DNA of 64,000 bases, taken from Hofstenia miamia. Its lineage: Eukaryota > Xenacoelomorpha > Acoela > Hofsteniidae. The notes under the pieces are model-generated. The model was not told the DNA's origin, searched no databases, and was given only the letters and a program-made list of their open reading frames with translations. The DNA lies in contig CABFPE010000006.1 in NCBI GenBank assembly GCA_900660155.1, positions 222,172 through 286,171 on the forward strand. Reading direction: 5' to 3'. A program made the translations under genes and the position numbers. Positions 59,801 through 64,000 of the stretch are shown here, one piece after another (the stretch's first letter is position 1; the number at the start of each line of letters is the position of its first letter).

Positions 59801-62800
59801 TGCTGAAAATTTCTGTTAAGGCGTCGCGCGCACTAGTGATTTTTAATTTACGTAAATACGAAAGTATTTAGTTTAATAAATAGAACACAGAGCTTTCTTT
59901 AAATCAACGCGCACTAACAATTTAATGATCAAGAAATTAAAAAATTCCCACTTGATTAAACTGTTTACACATAAAATAGAACATAGCGTTTTCAATGGAC
60001 GTGCGCGCACTATAATTAACTAATTGATCAATTCGTAACGATGAAAGGCGTTGATTCATTCAGAAGCGGGCTTCGAATTATAATTTATAGTTAAAAATTA
60101 ATTCTTACAAACAGTTTAAAAAATTTACTGCCATAGCTTTTTAAAGAGGACGAGTTTTTTTAAAAATTGGCCTGAATTAATTGACTTGGAAAGAAAAATC
60201 AAGCTATAGTTTAGCTCATCAATTGTATTGAATGCCAGAGCTTTTATTTTAAACAACTGTTTCTGTGAACATAATATATGTAAGTATACGCAACATTTGA
60301 CATTGTTTACCCTAAATGTACATGCATAATCTTAATTTTGAAGATGCAAAAACAGATACTTTTTCATGTTATTTTCATTGGCGTCATGGTAAATGTGGGG
60401 CCTGGTGAGGGATGTCAATTCGTTGCTACAACTCAAAAACTCCCAAATTTATGTGTTAAATGTTCACTAACCGCTTTGGTGTATACTAGATATTTAATAC
60501 TAAACATTTTGTACCTTTATAACTATTGGACCTTCAAAATAGTCTAAAACTGTTTATTAAAGACTTTATTCTAATATTGGGGCTCAACTTTTGCCTATTT
60601 ATATAATTATTTTACTATAATGATATGTTCTAAACTTGTGGCACCGAAATTGTTTAAAAAGTTTAAAATTGCTTATAATAAGTTTTATTTCTATCCTTGC
60701 ATAATAAAAAAATGTATTTCAGGGTGTGGTCCCACCCTCTCAGTGACGCCACTTGTAACTATGGCATCGTTCCAAATAATGAGACAGAAAATTTTCTTTA
60801 AAAAATTTGTATTTGCATAATGTTATTCGAACTAATTACAGTAATTGATCAAAACAGTACACATTCCTTCGAAAGTAATTAAAGAACTTCATAGAGTCTT
60901 CATGTTCACACAATCTATCTAGAATAGTCCCTTACGCCTTTCTGGTAATTCACTTATTTCCGTAAGACAAGCTGTGTCATAATGAAATACATTCTAAAAT
61001 GAGCGATTGAGCAGATTAAAAATCACTAGTGCGCGCTTGACAAAATTTTGATAAACTATTTAATTTGTAAATTGTTTAGTTGTTAAATTAAATAATCAAC
61101 AGTGCGCGCTTAGCGTAAAGCGTAATGCTGTGACTGACGTTGTTGAAAAGATTAACAAGTTCTTTTTGAAAATTTCAAATTTCTGTAAAAGGTTTAAATT
61201 CTCTCCATGCCTAATTTTTATGTATTTATAAAGTTTTGAGGTCATGGAATCAACAAAGAGCTTTGACTGTTACTTGAAAGAAGAGACTCTTCTCTATCAC
61301 GTGATGCTTTCAGATTGAGCATAGCTTTAATAATTTTGAGCTATAAGCGTTTAAAGTTCTTTTATAAGATCATGAAAAATTTTCAAAAATCCTCTAGGCT
61401 CTTTAAGATAAACAAGCTATTGTTTGCAAATTTGGAAAACATCTCAAATTTCTAAAGTTATCTACCTTTCAATGTTAGCATCGGATACGTAATCAGTAGT
61501 GAGCACAGGGCGTCTGTCGTTATTGAAAATTGGTTTCAATGAGTACTTAGCATTGTGAACCACTCTGTCTTCACCACTAAAGGCTGCCACAATATCAATT
61601 GGGTCTTCATTGACTACATCCATAATCTGTATTGTTATAATTATTGTTAGCTCTGAGTTTGTTTCGGTCGATGCTTGTCCAAGTCGATGATAATATCCTA
61701 AACCAGATTTAAACAAATAAATGAATTTCTAGGAATACCAAATAATGAATGCCTCTACCAATAAAAATTGAACAATTTATGTCGACTGACTCACAATTCA
61801 TGTTTTTAAAACTTGAAAGTAGCCACATTTAATTTAAAGCTCCTTTGAGGAAATATTGACTGCCTCAATTTATTTAAAACTCCTTTGGAATCAGAAAATT
61901 GTTTAAAATTTCACGAAAAGATTTCCAATTGAAAATTGTTGAAACTTTTAGAAAAAAATGTGCTCCCTATGAGAAACGTCTTGAAAAAAATGTGTTCCCT
62001 ATGAGAAACGTCTTTAGCAGAGCACAGTTACCCATTTTAAACTAGGTCTTCAATGAAAAAATATATTTGAAACTGCCTACTGCAATGCTTATAAATTGCT
62101 TACCAGTGCTTGTAATTATGCCTAAGTCAACGTTTGCAGAGCCTTCCTGGTTGTATTCAACGCCAATACGATCAACACTTTCATATTGTTTGATTAAATT
62201 TTCTTGTACATGCAAATCAAATGTGCTGTGCTTAATTGATACATTCCTTATAACGAATGCTTGCTCTCCGGCAACATTGTGGCCAAGAATATACAGCTCA
62301 CTGTGATAGTTGTAGCCTTCGGGTAAGTAAACTAAATATGATTTAATACAAACTCTTTAATATTTGTGCAACATTTTATTGAAATTTAACATAATTAACA
62401 ACTTCAAGATCTTTTGTATGGATTACTATGAAAACATCACCTTACGATATATACATTTACAACGACTTTGTACCAATATTTTGAGTTATTTGTAAAATGA
62501 CTACAGTCTTAAAAATTTAGCAAATTTTTTCCAGAATAAAGTAGTTTAAAATTATTTTTAATTTAGGTTTATTCATAGCCTAATAAGCCTTTACCAAATA
62601 AATTTCTAAAAACAATTTCTTACCTTTTATAGGAAGCTCATAATATTTAGTAGGTTCTACTTTGGCATCCCCTGATGGCAACTCCATATTGAACCACATC
62701 TCGGGATAAATCATCTGTTCAGAGTCGAAGTCATAATTTTCAGTCAAAGGTACTTCAAATACATAATCGTGTGTCAGGAATTTTACTGTGTAATTATGAT

Positions 62801-63294
62801 CTTCTGTGAAATCATCTGATAGTAGCATGTAAATTTGAAGTTTGACCTAAAGTACATTTAATGCCATTTTGTAACTAAATAACAAAAGTCTTCAGACATT
62901 TATTTAGCAGATTTTATGTAAAAATAAGTGAAAATATTCTGAAATTATCTAATGCAACTCAAGCAGAAATTTTCAAAATATAATTTAATCCGTTTCAAGC
63001 AGTGAATACTGCTTTGTACAATTAAGAAGAAAGTTTTTATCTTAAATCTACCAATTTGAAAATTAATCTAATCACAAAATTAATTCAAAATTTTACTTCA
63101 AAAACATTTATGACGATATATCAGTATTGATTTTTTGTAAAATCATTTAATTTATACTTAATACCTACACAATTGTGTTATAAAAATAATTTACCATGTT
63201 TGTGAAATTCTTGATTTCTTGTGAGGCATCCTTTTCCAAATTAGTCATGTAGCCCATGTCCACAGTAGTTAACATATCATAGTAAGGTGCATCC
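39897..63294 (-). CDS. Unnamed extracellular protein with F5/8 type C domain and Asp-box motifs (3' part of gene, 14 exons)
   Basis: Exons in transcript order: 63294-63195, 62846-62624, 62331-62104, 61697-61466, 58076-57875, 57795-57582, 57316-57203, 57158-56962, 56717-56531, 56489-56387, 47400-47345, 45687-45545, 40508-40376, 39982-39897. All junctions are AG/GT and all phases agree, giving about 739 visible residues. The first about 400 residues are beta-rich, with Asn-X-Ser/Thr sites and segments such as GSANVDLGIIT and LLLPGGNVSITGYVQH that look like repeated beta-sandwich modules. Residues about 402-560 form an F5/8 type C domain (SCTLPITNC, FRIQYSKDPAGIYWNDYM, YVRMKLYGC). Two Asp-box motifs follow: SSDDDGYNW (653-661) and SKDGGYTW (720-727). 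No membrane segment is visible. I do not recognise the protein. A secreted or adhesion role is inference. The gene's start lies to the right of the window. Confidence 0.8.
40376..40508 (-). CDS. F5/8C gene, exon 13
   Basis: Acceptor AATTTTAG. Encodes EFFSISKSSYYKSAKIMPEY followed by an acidic stretch DTDPELDDVFDELNIF. The donor is GTAATT, phase 1. It fits exon 14 exactly. Confidence 0.7.
40908..41672. repeat. Possible MITE with GGGC-rich arms
   Basis: Left arm: CCGGGCACGG, CTTACGGGCACAGACCGGGC (40914-40952). Right arm: CTAACGGGCATA, CTACGGGCTGGGCACGGGCC (41611-41667). Repeated GGGCACGG words bracket an AT-rich interior in the intron between exons 13 and 12. True ends and a target duplication were not identified. 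Confidence 0.35.
41690..42640 (+). mobile_element. LINE 3' fragment split by a MITE
   Basis: The part before the insert (41690-42010) reads like the region after the reverse transcriptase palm (WARNNDMLLNIDKLQ, corresponding to N-LNP-K). The part after it (42365-42600) reads like a LINE C-terminal tail and ends in a TACTACTAC run near 42617. It lies on the plus strand in an intron of the minus-strand gene. Confidence 0.5.
42003..42364. mobile_element. hAT MITE inserted in a LINE
   Basis: The element 42011-42356 (346 bp) has ends CAGACTTGTCAACGAGCCGA and the inverse of a right end reading CAGACTTGTCAATGAGCCGA, which gives 19 of 20 matches. Flanks GTTTGAAT and ATTTGAAT give a 7-of-8 target duplication. 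Inside the right arm is a four-fold GGCGA tandem (42301-42320). Confidence 0.82.
42641..45544 (-). other. Intron of the F5/8C gene, no clear element
   Basis: AT-rich. A second TACTACTAC run near 44868 may mark another LINE 3' end. A GC-richer piece near 45105-45170 (GGAGGTTGCGCC, GGGGGCGCAGTCCCC, GAGACCCCCTCC) looks like a fragment of an unidentified repeat. The 106-codon frame at 43790-44110 has no recognised family. Confidence 0.4.
45545..45687 (-). CDS. F5/8C gene, exon 12 (Asp-box)
   Basis: Acceptor ATCTTTAG, phase 1. Encodes LDAKPHSIIGVYRKPLTENQ, then IIAVGSSLANYISSDDDGYN and WNTMPIY. The hydrophobic strand, SxDxGxxW turn and following strand are those of a beta-propeller Asp-box blade. 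The donor is GTAAGC, phase 0. Confidence 0.72.
45943..46011. repeat. (AT)n microsatellite
   Basis: Long alternating AT run with two ATAC interruptions, in the intron between exons 12 and 11. Confidence 0.95.
46012..47344 (-). other. Intron of the F5/8C gene, nothing recognised
   Basis: AT-rich sequence without supported features. Confidence 0.5.
47345..47400 (-). CDS. F5/8C gene, exon 11 (56-bp microexon)
   Basis: Acceptor GATTTTAG, phase 2. Encodes NIHECQKLEIREGVYIWQ. The donor is GTAAGC, phase 1. The Cys pairs plausibly with the Cys of YVCEKN in exon 10. It is accepted because both phases match the neighbouring exons, although the exon is very short. Confidence 0.62.
47916..48810 (-). mobile_element. 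LINE 3' half, first of two related copies
   Basis: On the minus strand, VNVEKTQFIIFSPKTF and PIKQSESISYLAVEIDNDLN are the segments after the reverse transcriptase palm. A 139-residue C-terminal piece with SHFQYCSFLF and KCKVLSPYYQIQMHILSVLF follows. An AAT run (48784-48808) lies at its 5' side on this strand, where the neighbouring copy ends. Confidence 0.7.
48943..49266 (-). mobile_element. LINE C-terminal fragment, second related copy, cut by an assembly gap
   Basis: Encodes KILSPFYQIHMHMLSILFKF and YIKLNERSQKFFSLDKNYNG, clearly the same C-terminal region as the copy at 47916-48335. It runs straight into the single N at 49267. Confidence 0.75.
49268..49935 (+). mobile_element. R2/R4-like LINE, second copy (zinc knuckle and endonuclease only)
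   Basis: Nearly identical in protein to the C-terminal part of the copy at 22213-23392: CRLCKKEVETVDHLIAGC (CCHC), then LDIVVVEKEK, GTVIDIAVPKDRNVESKEKE and LRLPGNW-like FRLPGNW. It starts abruptly at the N at 49267, so its 5' cut is an assembly boundary. It carries at least one stop between the two domains (near 49461). One residue of the usual Pro-Asp pair is changed to Leu-Asp. Confidence 0.85.
50100..52530 (-). mobile_element. LINE with partial endonuclease, reverse transcriptase and C-terminal tail; contains gap
   Basis: In minus-strand order: an apurinic-type endonuclease piece IIIAGDFNALITNFL (52442-52149), the linker NKPWKSPIIKK (about 52000), the reverse transcriptase start KASGPHH and LTDIRPISLTHSVSKLIEQ (51682-51383), TVSDWKRVHAGVPQG near 51120-51075, then an AT microsatellite with the N gap. 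Last comes a C-terminal part with LLGIRIQDNLKWDSHID-like sequence (about 50640-50590) and a tail reaching about 50110. Order and motifs fit a Jockey/CR1-type LINE. Stops and shifts are numerous. It lies in the intron between exons 10 and 11. Confidence 0.75.
50815..51050. repeat. (AT)n microsatellite containing an assembly gap
   Basis: AT repeats on both sides of 191 N (50827-51017). The gap was probably caused by the microsatellite. Confidence 0.95.
52062..55205. repeat. First copy of a 3.1-kb near-identical duplication (likely unmerged contig end)
   Basis: Matches 55207-58314 along its whole length, ending exactly at the single N (55206). The offset is 3145 before and 3109 after an AT microsatellite that is longer here (53636-53740). 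I noticed only about five substitutions elsewhere, such as 52799 G versus 55944 T, 52951 A versus 56096 C and 53865 G versus 56974 A (silent). Confidence 0.93.
53242..54967 (-). CDS. Second representation of F5/8C gene exons 5-10
   Basis: Exon copies: 54967-54766, 54686-54473, 54207-54094, 54049-53853, 53572-53386 and 53344-53242. Their encoded residues appear identical to those of 58076-56387. Because the surrounding introns are equally identical, this is most likely the same locus assembled twice rather than extra exons. One of the two sets should be ignored when building the transcript. Confidence 0.75.
56387..56489 (-). CDS. F5/8C gene, exon 10
   Basis: Acceptor ATTTAG, phase 1. Encodes QFSNDTILPEIYLRGFVTDE, then NKRKLYVCEKNTK. 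It has the beta-strand feel of the first blade after the F5/8C domain. The donor is GTATGC, phase 2. Confidence 0.72.
56531..56717 (-). CDS. F5/8C gene, exon 9 (end of discoidin domain)
   Basis: Acceptor TTTTTAG, phase 0. Encodes FVVNDSYPYPNDPEYDFVNL, then ISAIWLKLVFVQTSW and DDVAYVRMKLYGC. The ending W...(A)(F/Y)VR-K-YGC is the classic close of an F5/8 type C domain. The donor is GTAGGG, phase 1. Confidence 0.82.
56962..57158 (-). CDS. F5/8C gene, exon 8 (core of discoidin domain)
   Basis: Acceptor CTTTAG, phase 1. Encodes GFKSSNWKGQYL, then KYMRVTQIALKTTTSIEIF and RIQYSKDPAGIYWNDYMEDD. The pattern V..IA....S.....+.+QYS.D...W is diagnostic for F5/8 type C. The donor is GTAATA, phase 0. Confidence 0.85.
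57203..57316 (-). CDS. F5/8C gene, exon 7 (start of discoidin domain)
   Basis: Acceptor AATTTAG, phase 1. Encodes SSCTLPITNCSYIADAYQNG, then FPPKSADGFIDIRSEVQ. The first Cys probably pairs with the YGC cysteine in exon 9. The donor is GTAGAA, phase 1. Confidence 0.75.
57582..57795 (-). CDS. F5/8C gene, exon 6
   Basis: Acceptor TTCTAG, phase 0. Encodes FNELLISERLSYNIMLNVYE and VYHVAIPIEVTYLRQTQTSD, then EDLRFYFTVM. Alternating hydrophobic strands suggest a beta-sandwich module. The donor is GTAAGT, phase 1. Confidence 0.75.
57875..58076 (-). CDS. F5/8C gene, exon 5
   Basis: Acceptor TATTTTAG, phase 2. Encodes LLLPGGNVSITGYVQHACSS, KALTIKLCLFIPKYVNYKY and DYALNDHNTCFE. It contains an Asn-Val-Ser glycosylation site. 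The donor is GTATCG, phase 0. Confidence 0.75.
58215..58400. repeat. Possible short repeat with AGTACT words
   Basis: GTAGTACTCGTACTCG at about 58216, then GTACTCGGACACTTTTC and AGTAGTACTTGGTACTTG near 58343-58380, form partly inverted motifs. No ends were defined. Confidence 0.3.
58856..59222. mobile_element. Probable MITE with CCGAAACCGAA motifs
   Basis: Left TAGGGTTCGG and the inverse of the right end, TAATGCTCGG, are similar. GAAACCGAAACCGAA occurs near both ends (58902 and 59176) with TCGGTTTTC between. The target duplication is not convincing (GCCTTTAT versus GTTTTTAA). It lies in the intron between exons 4 and 5. Confidence 0.45.
59820..61115. repeat. Fold-back-like region with repeated GCGCGCACTA motifs
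   Basis: GCGCGCACTAGTGATTTTTA at about 59826 is exactly inverted at about 61018-61037 (ATTAAAAATCACTAGTGCGC). Further related copies are CGCGCACTAACAAT (59910), GTGCGCGCACTATAATT (60001) and CAACAGTGCGCGCTTAG (61098). All left copies point one way and all right copies the other. The enclosed 0.9 kb has no accepted gene. A subsidiary GGCGTCA/TGACGCC pair lies at about 60380 and 60745. Confidence 0.55.
61466..61697 (-). CDS. F5/8C gene, exon 4
   Basis: Acceptor TGGTTTAG, phase 1. Encodes YYHRLGQASTETNSELTIII and TIQIMDVVNEDPIDIVAAFS, then LKPIFNNDRRPV. The ELTIIITIQIMDVV strand after a Gly-rich turn resembles DUF11/cadherin-like extracellular repeats. The donor is GTAGAT, phase 2. Confidence 0.75.
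62104..62331 (-). CDS. F5/8C gene, exon 3
   Basis: Acceptor ATATTTAG, phase 1. Encodes YLPEGYNYHSELYILGHNVA, then AFVIRNVSIKHSTFDLHVQ and EGSANVDLGIITS. It has one Asn-Val-Ser site. The donor is GTAAGC, phase 1. Confidence 0.78.
62624..62846 (-). CDS. F5/8C gene, exon 2 of the visible part
   Basis: Acceptor ACTTTAG, phase 0. Encodes VKLQIYMLLSDDFTEDHNYT, then FLTHDYVFEVPLTENYDFD and YPEMWFNMELPSGD. It ends with a basic turn, LPIKG. The donor is GTAAGA, phase 1. Confidence 0.78.
63195..63294 (-). CDS. F5/8C gene, first visible exon
   Basis: Acceptor ATTTTAG. The first base completes a codon from an exon beyond the window. Encodes DAPYYDMLTTVDMGYMTNLE, then KDASQEIKNFTNM. The donor is GTAAAT, phase 0. 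The upstream sequence MKFIFSVIIIIYIYI only mimics a signal peptide; it is polypyrimidine/AT sequence before the acceptor. Confidence 0.7.
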
Positions 63295-63580
63295 CTAAAA
63301 TCATAGGTTACAAAACATATATATATATATATAATTATAATTACTGAAAAAATGAATTTCATAATAAAATATAAAATATTAAATAAACAAAATTTCTACA
63401 ATTTAAATCAGTTCAATTTATAAAACGTGATAAATATTTATTCACAAAATATTAAAATCTAAATTTACTTCTTTTAATTACACTAAGTATTGCAAAAATT
63501 AGGTGTGCAGTCAGAATTTTAGTTCGGTAGGGACACAAAAGCAAAAAATATTTTGATTTTTTGTGTTTTTGTTTCCTTAC

Positions 63581-64000
63581 CCTAGTCGTACACTGCTGCA
63601 AAGTAAAGTAAACCAGAAAATTTTATAATTTGATTTTACTTTACTTAAGATCTCGTACACTACCGTAAAGTAAAGTAAAGCAAAACAATAGTTTAACGGA
63701 CAAAAATAATTAAATAAAACATAATTTATTAAAACAAATTACAAATATTAGAATGCATTTTGGTTTAGTTATGATAGCATGCGTATAGTTATAATAATTT
63801 GCGTATATCTTCTGCTAAATTTAGCAAAACCGAAGATAGCATAGCCTGTGAAATACTTAAGGTATTGTTTTGAACATATGCTAGGAAATGTCATTTCGAT
63901 ATTTTGTATGTTTCTGACGTGCTCCCCTTGCCCTCCCATTGGAAGCAAAGTTTTATGGCTTTGTTGAAATATCTTAAAATTTCAGTAATATGTCAGTTTG
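63581..64000. mobile_element. Left end of a second PIF/Harbinger-like element
   Basis: TTA is followed by CCCTAGTCGTACACTGCTGC and then AAAGTAAAGTAAA. A second unit, TCGTACACTACCGTAAAGTA, lies at about 63653-63672. The layout (TTA, CCC, GTCG-ACACTGC, then a TAAG/AAAG tandem) parallels the Harbinger element at 26840. The other end must lie beyond the window. Confidence 0.5.

Noticed and set aside
60338-60547. 69-codon frame with a signal-peptide-like start
   Set aside because: It lies within a repeat-rich intron between GGCGTCA/TGACGCC motifs, with no downstream exon in phase.
63315-63362. Hydrophobic MKFIFSVIIIIYIYI as a signal peptide starting the F5/8C gene
   Set aside because: It is an AT repeat and polypyrimidine tract before a good AG acceptor. 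The exon start is mid-codon, so the gene continues beyond the window.

Overview
The window is very AT-rich animal DNA: GT/AG introns of up to about 9 kb, few coding exons, and many decayed transposons. I infer an AT-rich invertebrate metazoan. A cnidarian would fit, but the sequence alone does not settle the species. I see no rRNA, tRNA, CRISPR array or bacterial-type gene.

Two host genes can be assembled from exons whose splice phases all agree. On the + strand, 12841-39161 is a complete RASEF (Rab45-like) gene: eight coding exons, 689 residues, two EF-hands, a coiled coil, an acidic linker and a C-terminal Rab GTPase ending in Cys-Cys-Ser. On the - strand, 63294-39897 holds the last 14 exons (about 739 residues) of a large extracellular protein I cannot name. 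It has beta-rich segments, an F5/8 type C (discoidin) domain and Asp-box motifs near its end, and its start lies beyond the right edge. The two genes converge tail to tail, with 735 bases between their stop codons.

Region by region: 0.4-2.2 kb is a decayed copy of a multi-copy cysteine-rich gene family. 3.9-8.0 kb is a cluster of two LINE fragments and a Penelope-like element with a GIY-YIG domain. 9.8-10.2 kb is a hAT-type MITE and 11.6-12.1 kb a pogo-like remnant. RASEF intron 1 carries Tc1/mariner, hAT-like, mariner and LINE remnants and further MITEs. Intron 2 carries an R2/R4-like LINE set in TAA repeats. Intron 3 carries a pogo-like MITE interrupted by a hAT MITE, then a 1.8 kb PIF/Harbinger derivative with repeated terminal units. 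The introns of the - strand gene hold more LINEs, MITEs and a fold-back-like repeat. A Harbinger-like end appears at the right edge.

The assembly has visible seams. A single N at 55206 joins two contigs whose facing ends (52062-55205 and 55207-58314) are nearly identical, so six exons of the extracellular gene appear twice; this is best read as an unmerged overlap. Another single N at 49267 joins two unrelated repeats, and 50827-51017 is a run of N inside an AT microsatellite.
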